From positions 1-64,000 of the forward strand of contig JADHNZ010000008.1 in NCBI GenBank assembly GCA_016779225.1: DNA of 64,000 bases, given 5' to 3'. Numbering within the stretch: the stretch's first letter is position 1; each line of letters starts with the position of its first letter. Below, piece by piece: positions 50,734-59,033 of this stretch. The notes beneath the pieces were generated by a model. The model was not told where the DNA came from and did no database searches. It saw only the letters and a list, made by a program, of their open reading frames with translations. The DNA is from Planctomycetota bacterium. Its GTDB lineage: Bacteria > Planctomycetota > UBA1135 > GCA-002686595. The position numbers and the translations under genes are program-made.

Positions 50734-50777
50734 CGAACAGCGCCCCGCACGGAGAGGTCCGCACGGGGCGCTGTTCG
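50734..50777. terminator. Very strong nested hairpin terminator
   Basis: A 14-base perfect outer stem, CGAACAGCGCCCCG with CGGGGCGCTGTTCG. Inside, after CA on both sides, is a stem CGGA/TCCG with loop GAGG. There is no T-tract. It is the strongest hairpin in the window, between the convergent lipoprotein and FG-GAP genes. Confidence 0.8.
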
Positions 50778-50794
50778 CCTCGATCTCAGGTGCG

Positions 50795-52099
50795 TCAGAG
50801 GCGCTCGTAGAGCCAGACGAAGGGCTTGCGCTTCGCCGCCGGCACCAGCTCCTCGAGCTGCTTGCGCACGGCCGCGACCTCGCCGTTGGCGTCGGAGAGT
50901 CGGCTCTTGAACCGTCCGTAGACCGCCGCGGAGGCCGCGCGGCGCTGCTCGCCGGTGAGCCCCTCGGGGAGGGTCTCGAGCTCCGCGTTGTACTCCTCAA
51001 GCACGACCTGGTAGGCAGCCTGCTGGACCTCGAGCTCCTCGCGCAGGGCAAGCACCTTGGCCTGCTCCTCATCGTTGAGCTCGCGACCCGGAGGCGTCCA
51101 GCGTGAGTAGCCTCCGACGATCAGGTCGAGGTCACCGTCACCGTCCCAGTCCACGACCTCGGGGTACAGCCCCTCGCTCGGTCCCGTCGCCTCCGGGACG
51201 CCCTCGGGCGCGACCCCCTCGAGGAGCACGCGCGGCGCGGCGAAGACCGGCGCCCCCACCTTGCCCGTGTTCACGAGCAGCAGGATGCGGCCAGGCGTCT
51301 GGGCGTCGCCAAAGGTGCCGTAGACCAGGTCCTGATCCCCATCGCCGTCCCAGTCCACGAGGCGCGGAGCGGTCATCTTGGCCTTGTTCTCGAGCGGGAC
51401 CCCGCCCGCAAGGACTGCCTGGTTCTTGCCCGTGAAGCGGGGCGCCGCGTCGGTGCCCTCATTCAGCTGGAGGAACAGCCGCCCCTCCTCGTAGGTGCCC
51501 TGGAGCAGGTCGAAGTCCCCGTCCCCATCCCAGTCGAACGCCAGCGCCGAGATCCCGCGGATGTTGGCCGCCTCGCCATCGGGCATCGCGCGGCCCGTGG
51601 TCAGGTGCGACTCCTCGTCGTAGTCCCAGTAGTACGAGACGAGGATGCGCTCCTTGCTCGCGTCGTAGAGCAGCTCCGGCTCACCGAAGCCGGCCTCGCT
51701 TCCCCAGCTCACATGCGGTGAGCCGTCAAAGATGGAGGTGACATAGTCGCTGTGGCCGTCTCCGTTCAGGTCCACGAACTGTGAACCCATGCCGATGCAT
51801 CACCAGTTCGAGAAGTTCAGCTGCGTGCCGTCGGTCTTCTCGAAGGGCTGCTCACGCTCCATCCCCTCCGTGCCGCGCCGCGACCAGGTGATGCGCCCGG
51901 GGAGGTCGCCAAGCACGAGGTCGAGCTTCCCGTCCCGGTCGACATCATGGGCCGCCGGCGAGGGGTACATCTTGGTCCCGCCGAGGGGCTTGTCCGCCCC
52001 CGTCATGAGGGCCGGCGGGGCAAAGCGCGCCTCGAGGCTTGAGGCCCCATCACCGGCCGGAGCCAGGGCGGACGCGAGGAGGAGAGGCAGGAGCGTCAT
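50795..52099 (-). pseudogene. FG-GAP/VCBS repeat secreted protein interrupted by an in-frame TGA
   Basis: One frame of 435 codons from ATG 52099, with a TGA at codon 100 (51800-51802). The first part has a signal (MTLLPLLLASALAPAGDG) and a calcium-type FG-GAP motif, HDVDRDGKLDLVLGD. After the stop the same frame continues as CIGMGSQFVDLNGDGHSDYV and then DWDGDGDFDLLQG, DWDGDGDQDLVYG and DWDGDGDLDLIVGG, with a charged coiled-coil end (LALREELEVQQAAYQVVLEEY). So a single codon breaks an otherwise intact propeller. The residue before Cys could originally be Cys (TGC) or another one-base neighbour of TGA; Sec is a remote possibility. Such proteins bind calcium and act in adhesion or cell-surface recognition. 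Confidence 0.8.
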
Positions 52100-52182
52100 G
52101 CCTCCACTCTAGCGCGAGGCACGCGGACCGCCTCCGCCCGGGGTGCCAGGGCCCCCGAGGCACGGGACCCTAGGATCGAGGC

Positions 52183-54648
52183 ATGAGCACCCACCCGTGC
52201 CGACCCCTCCTCCTCTCCACCCTGGCGGCCCTGGCCGCCGTGGCCGTGGCACCCGCAGCCGAGGCCCAGAGAGACAAGCCGCCCGTCCCGGACCTCACCG
52301 CAGGCGATCAGCCCGACGACAAGCACGACTGGAACCTCGGGCCCACCGGCGCGCGCGGCTGGATGTGGGGCTGGAAGCTGGAGACTGCCGAGGCGCGCCA
52401 GGTGCTCATCACCCGGGTCGCCGCGGGCTCGCCCGCGGACGGGATCCTCGAGCCCGGCGATGTCCTCCTCGGGCTGGGCAGCACGCCGTTCGAAGGCGAT
52501 CCGCGCCGGCTGCTCGGAGACGCCATCACGGCGGCCGAGGCCGCGGATGGCGGGCTCGAGCTCCTGCGCTGGCGCAAGGGGGAGGCCGAGGCCGTGACCG
52601 TGCCCCTCCCAATGCTCGGCGCCTACGCCGAGAGCGCACCGTTCCGCTGCCCAAAGTCCGCCGCCATCCTCGACGCGGCCTGCGCCCACATGGCGAGCCA
52701 CATGAAGGGCGACATCGACGGCATGGTCAACGCCCTCGCGCTCCTGGCTACTGGTGAACCCAAGTACCGCGATGCCGTGCGCGACCTCGCTCGGCAGGTT
52801 GGGGACCCCTCGACCGACCTCAGCCTGGAGGGCCGCACCTCGGGGCTCTTCGCCTGGCAGTGGGGCTACCGCCTGCTGTTCCTGACCGAGTACTACCTGG
52901 CAACCAAGGACCGCAAGGTCATGCCCGCGATCGTGGAGTACGCGACCACGATCGCCCAGGGCCAGAGCGGGGTCGGGACCTGGGGCCACGGGATGGCCTG
53001 GCCCGACCTCAACGACGGGCGACTGCACGGCAAGCTCGGAGGCTACGGAGCCCTCAACCAGGCGGGCCTCATCTGCCACCTTGGCCTCGTCCTGGCCGAG
53101 CGCTGTGGCGTGCGCGACCAAGAGGTGCGTGACGCCATCGTCCGCGCAAATCGCTTCGCGGTGTTCTATGTGGGCAAGGGCGCCATCCCCTACGGCGACC
53201 ACCGACCGGGCTGGGATGTCCACGACGACAATGGCAAGGACGGGGTCGCGGCTCTGATCTTCGACCTGCAGGGCATGAGCGAGGAGGCGCGCTTCTTCGC
53301 GCGCATGACCACCGCCTCCTACGGGGAGCGCGAGCGTGGCCACACGGGGAACTACTTCTCGTACCTGTGGGGGCCGGTCGGCGTGATGCGCGCGGGCCCC
53401 GAGGCGGTGAGCGCGTTCCTGGCGGAGCAGCGCTGGTACTACGACCTGGCGCGTGCGCACGACGGCAGCTTCCCCTACCAGGGCGGTGCCGGCATGAGCG
53501 GCGGCGAGCACAAGTACGGGAGCTGGGACTGCACGGGCGCCTTCGTCCTCAGCCACACCTTCGATCGGGGTGAGCTGTTCCTCACTGGTAAGGGCGCCTC
53601 AGAGGCGCTCATCCTCGACGGTCGCGAGCTGCGGGAGACGATCGCGGCCGGGCGCGGGTTCGACAACTGGTCCCTCGCCAAGGAGCACTACGCCGCCAAG
53701 GACCCGCGCGAGCTCTTGGAGCTGCTCCAGAGCTGGTCCCCGGCCGTGCGCTCGCGCGCGGCCGACGCCCTCGCGGCCGCTGCTGGGGACCCGCTGCCCG
53801 AGCTCCTGCGGCTGCTGAAGCGGCGAGACCTCGAGAGTCGCTACGGCGCGTGTCAGGCCCTCGCAGCCCTGGGTTCAGAGGCGGCCGAGGCCACTCCGCA
53901 GCTCCTGCGCCTCCTCGGCGAGGACGATGTGTGGCTTCGGATCCAGGCCTGCTATGCCCTCGCCGCGATCGGGGAGCGCGCGCGCGAGGCCGCCGTGCCC
54001 ATGCTGGAGCTCGCCCTGAGGGACGACCCGGAGGATCCGCGGGGCTTCACGCAGCGCTACCTGGCCTTCTGCCTCTTCTACCCGGGCGGAGCGCTCAAGA
54101 TGCGCGGCCTGCTCTCCCGCTCGGTGGAGGGCATCGACCGCGAGCTCCTGCGCCGCGCCATCCTGCGCCTGATGCAGAACGACGATGGGCGCGCCCGCGG
54201 TGCGGTCGCCCAGGTCTTCAAGCTGATGACCCTGGACGAGCTGGCGCCGATCCTGCCCGAGATCCTCGAGGCCGTTCGGACGCCCAGCCCCAGCGGCGTC
54301 ATGTTCTCGAACGGCATCCGCCTCGCCGGGCTCGAGTTCCTGGCACAGCACCGCATCGCCGAGGGAATGGAGCTCTGCATCGCCGTCACCGAGATCGACC
54401 AGTGGGGCAAGCAGGACCGCATCGTGAAGTGCATGCAGGCGCTGCAGCGCTACGGAAGTGCGGCCGCGGAGGTCCGGCCGCAGCTCGAGGATCTCCAGCG
54501 CCGTCTGAGAGCGCACAAGGAGTCCAAGAACCTCGGCAAGCAGCTCGCCCTCGTGGCGGAGACCCTCGCAGCGCTCGATGCGGGCCCTCTGGGGCCGCCC
54601 CTGCGGACGGCGGAGGAGGTCGTCCGCGCGACGCGGCACGGCAGGTAG
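52183..54648 (+). CDS. Secreted PDZ - DUF6288-like - HEAT repeat protein
   Basis: An 821-residue exported protein. A signal (LLLSTLAALAAVAVAPAAEA) is followed by a PDZ-like domain (about 65-145, LITRVAAGSPADGILEPGDVLLGLG), then an alpha-rich region with many Trp/Gly motifs (about 160-490, GTWGHGMAWPDLNDG, GDHRPGWDVHDDNGKDG, HTGNYFSYLWGPVG) matching the DUF6288 type of planctomycete protein. The C-terminal half is HEAT repeats (AVRSRAADALAAAAGDPLPELLRLL, RYGACQALAALGSEAAEATPQLL). The middle region may be an alpha/alpha-toroid-like fold as in some carbohydrate-active enzymes, which is inference. Function is unknown. Confidence 0.83.
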   Translation: MSTHPCRPLLLSTLAALAAVAVAPAAEAQRDKPPVPDLTAGDQPDDKHDWNLGPTGARGWMWGWKLETAEARQVLITRVAAGSPADGILEPGDVLLGLGSTPFEGDPRRLLGDAITAAEAADGGLELLRWRKGEAEAVTVPLPMLGAYAESAPFRCPKSAAILDAACAHMASHMKGDIDGMVNALALLATGEPKYRDAVRDLARQVGDPSTDLSLEGRTSGLFAWQWGYRLLFLTEYYLATKDRKVMPAIVEYATTIAQGQSGVGTWGHGMAWPDLNDGRLHGKLGGYGALNQAGLICHLGLVLAERCGVRDQEVRDAIVRANRFAVFYVGKGAIPYGDHRPGWDVHDDNGKDGVAALIFDLQGMSEEARFFARMTTASYGERERGHTGNYFSYLWGPVGVMRAGPEAVSAFLAEQRWYYDLARAHDGSFPYQGGAGMSGGEHKYGSWDCTGAFVLSHTFDRGELFLTGKGASEALILDGRELRETIAAGRGFDNWSLAKEHYAAKDPRELLELLQSWSPAVRSRAADALAAAAGDPLPELLRLLKRRDLESRYGACQALAALGSEAAEATPQLLRLLGEDDVWLRIQACYALAAIGERAREAAVPMLELALRDDPEDPRGFTQRYLAFCLFYPGGALKMRGLLSRSVEGIDRELLRRAILRLMQNDDGRARGAVAQVFKLMTLDELAPILPEILEAVRTPSPSGVMFSNGIRLAGLEFLAQHRIAEGMELCIAVTEIDQWGKQDRIVKCMQALQRYGSAAAEVRPQLEDLQRRLRAHKESKNLGKQLALVAETLAALDAGPLGPPLRTAEEVVRATRHGR

Positions 54649-54752
54649 GGGCCCCATCCCGAGCCGCGCGGGGAGCTCCCTCCCATGACACGATGAGGGC
54701 TGGCGCGGTGCGCCGGTCCCGAGTTCCATGGAGCCCGAGCAGGAGGTGCTCC

Positions 54753-55208
54753 ATGACCAACGACGCCCAGGGACCCGAAGACAGCAAGTTCGACGACGAG
54801 GAGCTCGAGGAGGAAGAGGACGGCGACCCCGACGAGTGGCTCGGCGGGGAGTGCCTGCTGACCGTGGAATGGGACAGCGGCATGGCCGGCGGCGGGGAGC
54901 TGCTGCACTTCCACCGCTTCCCGGACGGTGAGGTCACGACGGCCTCATGGGGCGAGGAGTCCGCCCGGACCTTCAAGGACCTCGCGGAGGCCCTGGACCA
55001 CTTCTTCCCGGGGTGCGCGATCGTGGAGGGGGACTGGGTCGCCGAGCGCTCCAAGGAGATCGACGCCATCGCGCCTGATTGCTCCTACGCCTTCATCTGC
55101 GGAGTGCTGTACACCCGCTGGGACAACTCGTGGGTGAGCCCCGACGGGGAGTACGAGCTGACGCGGACCCCCAAGGGTTGGACCGACGAGCCCTGGCAAG
55201 AGGACTGA
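54753..55208 (+). CDS. Small acidic cytoplasmic protein
   Basis: A 151-residue protein starting at ATG 54753, set by a strong AGGAGGTG ribosome site at 54741-54748. The N-terminus is highly acidic (SKFDDEELEEEEDGDPDEW). The remainder is a compact domain with aromatic and acidic residues (LLTVEWDSGMAGGGELLHFH, ALDHFFPGCAIVEGDWV, WDNSWVSPDGEYELTRTPKG). No family is recognised. Upstream in-frame sequence overlaps the HEAT gene out of phase and is not coding. Confidence 0.75.
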   Translation: MTNDAQGPEDSKFDDEELEEEEDGDPDEWLGGECLLTVEWDSGMAGGGELLHFHRFPDGEVTTASWGEESARTFKDLAEALDHFFPGCAIVEGDWVAERSKEIDAIAPDCSYAFICGVLYTRWDNSWVSPDGEYELTRTPKGWTDEPWQED

Positions 55209-55229
55209 GGCCGACCCCGCGCGCTGCGT

Positions 55230-56498
55230 TCACTGCGGCCGCCACCAACCGTCGAGCAGCGCCAGGAGCGCCGCGCGGCGCTCGGGCTCCTCCACGGGAC
55301 GGCTCTCAGCCGGATCCTCGGCGAGGTGGAAGAGCTCGAAGCCGGCCGTGCCCTCGCTTGAGTCCTCGTGTGCGAGGAGCTTCCATCCCCCGTCGACCAC
55401 GAAGCGTGTGACCAGGCTGCGGGCAGGAGCGTCGAGGTCCACCACATCGTGCGTGTAGGCCGCGCCGAAGACGGGTCCGCGCGCATGCTCGCCCTCCGAC
55501 CGGACAAGGCGCAGGTCATGGCCGGGCCAGGCCTCCGGCACCTCGACCCCGCAGGCCGCCAGGATCGTCGCCGGGATGTCCACCGAGCTGACGGGCACCT
55601 CGCGACGCTCGGCGCGCTCGATCCCCGGCCCCTGCAAGACGATCGGCGTGCGCACGCCGCCCTCGTAGGCGGTGCGCTTGCTGCGCGGCGCATAGCCATT
55701 GCCGTCGGTGCGCTGGATCCAGCCGTTGTCGGTGACCAGGACCACCAGGGTGTCCTTGCGCAGGCCCTTGGCATCGAGATACCCGAGCAGGTCTCCACAG
55801 GTCTGGTCGAACCAGGTGCACATCGCGCGGTACTTCGCGACAGGCAGCGGGACGCCCTCCTTGCGGTAGCGCTCGAGCAGTTCCTCCGGAGGATTGTGGG
55901 GCGTGTGAGGAAGGAACGGGGCGTACCAGAGGAACCACGGATCACCAGCCTCCTCCGCCGAGTCGATGAAGTCCGTCGCAGGGCTCATCCGCACCCGGCC
56001 GATGGTCAGCCCACGGTCGCCATGGCGTCCGCCGTGGGCCGGGCTGCCGTGCGTCATGCCCTCGGTGAAGCCTCCGCGGGTCGCGGCACCCTCCCACCAC
56101 TTGCCGGTCTGCATGGTCCGATACCCAGCGGCTCCGAGGAGGCTCGGCAGCGTCACGGCGGCATCGATGTGGCGCAGCATCTCCGCCCGGTTCGTCCCCT
56201 TGGGGGGATCATTGCCGGTGATCTTGTGCTGGTGCGGATGGAGGCCGGTGGCCAGCGTCGCCAGGCTCGGACGGCACAGCGGCGCGGCCACATAGCCCCG
56301 GGGAAAGACGAGGCCACGGGACGCGAGCTCGTCCAGATGCGGAGTCGCCACCACCTCGCTCCCCATGAAGCCAAAGTCCGTCCAGTGCTGGTCGTCCGAG
56401 ATGATCAGCAGGACATTCGGCCGCTCCGCCCGAGCCTCTGCGAAGGTGGAGACCAGGGCGAGGGACCAGACAACGATGGAGAGAAGGGAGCTGCTCAT
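55230..56498 (-). CDS. Sulfatase-like hydrolase with non-canonical CRPSL motif
   Basis: A 422-residue secreted protein of the sulfatase fold, starting at ATG 56498 (signal VVWSLALVSTFAEARA). It has the metal ligands SDDQHW (Asp35-Asp36), QTGKWWEG, FLPHTPHNPP, VTDNGW and a C-terminal GWKLLAHEDSSEGTAGFELFHLAEDPAE. The catalytic segment reads C75-R-P-S-L79 instead of Cys-X-Pro-X-Arg, so the Arg needed by the formylglycine-generating enzyme and the active site is replaced by Leu. It may be an unmodified or differently modified phosphodiesterase-type relative, or an inactive sulfatase. It is divergent from a SASA-type esterase. Confidence 0.88.
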   Translation of the reverse strand: MSSSLLSIVVWSLALVSTFAEARAERPNVLLIISDDQHWTDFGFMGSEVVATPHLDELASRGLVFPRGYVAAPLCRPSLATLATGLHPHQHKITGNDPPKGTNRAEMLRHIDAAVTLPSLLGAAGYRTMQTGKWWEGAATRGGFTEGMTHGSPAHGGRHGDRGLTIGRVRMSPATDFIDSAEEAGDPWFLWYAPFLPHTPHNPPEELLERYRKEGVPLPVAKYRAMCTWFDQTCGDLLGYLDAKGLRKDTLVVLVTDNGWIQRTDGNGYAPRSKRTAYEGGVRTPIVLQGPGIERAERREVPVSSVDIPATILAACGVEVPEAWPGHDLRLVRSEGEHARGPVFGAAYTHDVVDLDAPARSLVTRFVVDGGWKLLAHEDSSEGTAGFELFHLAEDPAESRPVEEPERRAALLALLDGWWRPQ

Positions 56499-56597
56499 GG
56501 GCGCGCAGGGACATTGTCGGCCGCGCCGCAGGGGGATGCCATGCCCGGATCGCCAGCGCCCCGGCGGGGACACCAGCCAGCCGCTAGGCTCGGTGGC

Positions 56598-57551
56598 ATG
56601 GACCTCCCCCGCCGCACCCTCCTCAGCGCCTCGGCGCTCGCCGCGCTCGCGCTCCTCGCCTCGGCTCGCCCCGCAGCCACGCAGGCACCCAAGCTCAAGG
56701 TCTTCCTCCTCGCCGGCCAGTCGAACATGGTGGGAGCCGGGATCGTGCCCGCCACGCGCAACGAGGGCCGAGGGTCCCTCGAGGGCCTCGTCACCGCGCA
56801 GGAGACGCGCAAGCGCTACGGCCACCTCGTCGACCGTGAGGGCCATTGGATCACGCGCGAGGATGTCCTCGTCACCTTCCGCGGCGGACGCGAGGTGGAC
56901 GGACCGCTCGGCCCCGGCTTCGGCGGCGCCGAGGATCAAATTGGCCCTGAGCTCGGCTTCGGAACGGTCGTAGGGGACCACTTCGACGAGCCCGTCCTGC
57001 TGATCAAGATCGCCTGGGGCGGCAAGAGCATCGGCGCGGACTTCCGCCCACCCAGCGCAGGCGGCGAGGTCGGCCCCTCCTACAAGGACCTGTTCCGACT
57101 GTACCGCGAGGCCCTCGCAGGCATTGGCGAGCGCTTCCCCGACCTCGAGTACGACGGGGTCGAGCTGCTGGGTATCGGCTGGCACCAGGGCTGGAACGAC
57201 CGCGTCAACCAGGCCTTCAACGACGCCTACGAGGAGAACCTCTCGTGCTTCATCCGCGACGCGCGCAAGGAGCTCGAGGCCCCGGACCTCCCCTTCGTGA
57301 TCGCCGAGACCGGCATGAGCGGCCGCGAGGAGATCCACCCCCGCGCGCTCTCCCTCATGAAGGCCCAGGCCGCCGTGGCTGACCGCAAGGAGTTCAAGGG
57401 CACCGTCGCCTTCGTCGGCACGCGCGACTTCTACCGCCCCAAGGAGCAGTCCCCCTCAGGCCAGGCCTACCACTGGAACAACAACGCCGAGACCTACTAC
57501 CTCATCGGCGAGGGCATGGGCCAGGCCATGCTCGGGCTGCTGAAGCGGTAA
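56598..57551 (+). CDS. Secreted sialate O-acetylesterase-type (SASA/CE6-like) esterase
   Basis: A 317-residue exported esterase of the SASA domain type. A signal (RRTLLSASALAALALLASARPA) precedes the GQSNM motif with the nucleophile Ser (VFLLAGQSNMVGAG); other landmarks are GPELGFG, LLIKIAWGGKSI and LLGIGWHQGWND, with a conserved GIGWHQGWND His. C-terminal YHWNNNAETYYLIGEGMGQAML is typical. Such enzymes remove O-acetyl groups from carbohydrates. The start ATG follows GGTGGC. It shares a divergent promoter region with a sulfatase-like gene, consistent with polysaccharide deacetylation and desulfation, but that is context only. Confidence 0.9.
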   Translation: MDLPRRTLLSASALAALALLASARPAATQAPKLKVFLLAGQSNMVGAGIVPATRNEGRGSLEGLVTAQETRKRYGHLVDREGHWITREDVLVTFRGGREVDGPLGPGFGGAEDQIGPELGFGTVVGDHFDEPVLLIKIAWGGKSIGADFRPPSAGGEVGPSYKDLFRLYREALAGIGERFPDLEYDGVELLGIGWHQGWNDRVNQAFNDAYEENLSCFIRDARKELEAPDLPFVIAETGMSGREEIHPRALSLMKAQAAVADRKEFKGTVAFVGTRDFYRPKEQSPSGQAYHWNNNAETYYLIGEGMGQAMLGLLKR

Positions 57552-57593
57552 GCGGAACCACAGGAACCGCCCGATCCCAGGCGAAGCGCGGTT

Positions 57594-59033
57594 TCAGGAC
57601 AGCAGGCCCCGCATCAAGCTGCCTTCCACATCCGTCAGGCGGCGCTCGATGCCGTTGTGGTAGCGGGTGAGGCGCTCGTGGTCGAGGCCGAGGAGGTGCA
57701 GGACCGTTGCGTAGAGATCGTGCACCGTGGCCGGCCGATCGATCGCCTGGTAGCCGAAGGCGTCGGTGGCTCCGTAGCTGAAGGGGGCCTTCACGCCCGC
57801 GCCGGCGAGCGCGACGGTGAAGCCGCGGGGGTTGTGGTCACGGCCGCTGGCGCCCTTCTGGAAGGTCGGCATGCGTCCGAACTCCGTGACCAGCATGAAC
57901 AGCGTGTCCTCGAGCAGCCCGAGGGCCTTGAGCTCGTGCAGGAGCGCCGCGGCGGGGCGGTCCAGGATCGGGCCGTGGGTGGCGTACTGCTGCTCGAGAT
58001 GCTTGTGACCGTCCCAGTTCCCGACGCCCTCCCCCATCGCGTAGGCGCCGTTGAACAGCTGCACGAAGCGCACTCCGCGCTCCACCAGGCGGCGTGCAAG
58101 CATGCAGTTGCGCGCGAAGCCGGCGCGCACGGGATCCGGATCATCCGCACCGTAGAGCCTTCGGACGGCAGCGGACTCGCCGTCGAGGGCCATGGCCTCC
58201 GGCACCGACAGCTGCATGCGTGCGGCGAGCTCGTAGCTCGCGATGCGCGCGCGGAGGCCCGGGTCCTCACCGCGCTCCCGCATGTGCCTGTCGTTGAGGC
58301 CCGCGAGGAACTCGCGGGTGCGGCGATCGCGCCCCGCCTCAACCGGCGCGGCGAGGTGCCTGGGCGGCCGCTGGGCCGAGAGGGGCACGCCCTGGAAGGC
58401 TGCGGGCAGGAAGCCCGGTCCCCAGTTGTTGGCGCTCGACTGGGGCACGCCGCGCGGATCGGGGATCGCTACGAAGGCCGGGAGGTCTTGGTTCTCGGTC
58501 CCAAGCGCATAGCTCACCCAGGACCCCGCCCCAGGGAAGCCCTCCAGGGTGAACCCGGTCGACATGAAGTTCTCACCCGGGCCGTGCGTGCTCGTGCGGC
58601 TCGTCATCGAGTGGATGAAGCACAGGTCGTCGACCTGCGCGCCGAGGTGAGGCAGCAGGTCGCTCGTCCACTTGCCGCACTCCCCCCTCGGACGGAACCT
58701 CCAGGGACTGCGCGTCAGGGCGCCGTTCTCTCCCTGGAAGGTGACGAGTCCCTCCGCGCCGGGCAGCGGCTCGCCGCTGCGGCGCTCCAGCTCCGGCTTG
58801 TGGTCGAAGGTGTCGAGATGGCTGAGAGCACCGGAGCAGAAGATCTGCACGACCCGCCTCGCTCGCGGCGCGAAGTGCGGCGGGCGCGCAGCAAAGGGCG
58901 CCTCCGGCCGCACGAGCACCTCCTCACCGCTCGCCCCCAGGGCCAGGTCGGCGAGCGCGACCTGGGCCAGGCTGCCGACGGCTCCGCGCAGCAGGCCGCG
59001 GCGGGTCGGTTCAGGGGATGAGGAGGAACTCAT
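57594..59033 (-). CDS. DUF1501 family secreted protein (second copy)
   Basis: A 479-residue DUF1501 protein starting at ATG 59033, with a twin-arginine signal (PTRRGLLRGAVGSLAQVALADLAL). Landmarks match the first copy: VVQIFCSGALSHLDTFDHKP, FIHSMTSRTSTHGPGENF, GSWVSYALGTENQDLPAF, LVTEFGRMPTFQKG, GRDHNPRGFTVALAGAGV and LLHLLGLDHERLTRYHNG. It overlaps the PSD1 stop by 23 bases, so the two are tightly coupled. Longer upstream starts would overlap the PSD1 gene more and are not favoured. Function is unknown, as for the family. Confidence 0.92.
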   Translation of the reverse strand: MSSSSSPEPTRRGLLRGAVGSLAQVALADLALGASGEEVLVRPEAPFAARPPHFAPRARRVVQIFCSGALSHLDTFDHKPELERRSGEPLPGAEGLVTFQGENGALTRSPWRFRPRGECGKWTSDLLPHLGAQVDDLCFIHSMTSRTSTHGPGENFMSTGFTLEGFPGAGSWVSYALGTENQDLPAFVAIPDPRGVPQSSANNWGPGFLPAAFQGVPLSAQRPPRHLAAPVEAGRDRRTREFLAGLNDRHMRERGEDPGLRARIASYELAARMQLSVPEAMALDGESAAVRRLYGADDPDPVRAGFARNCMLARRLVERGVRFVQLFNGAYAMGEGVGNWDGHKHLEQQYATHGPILDRPAAALLHELKALGLLEDTLFMLVTEFGRMPTFQKGASGRDHNPRGFTVALAGAGVKAPFSYGATDAFGYQAIDRPATVHDLYATVLHLLGLDHERLTRYHNGIERRLTDVEGSLMRGLLS

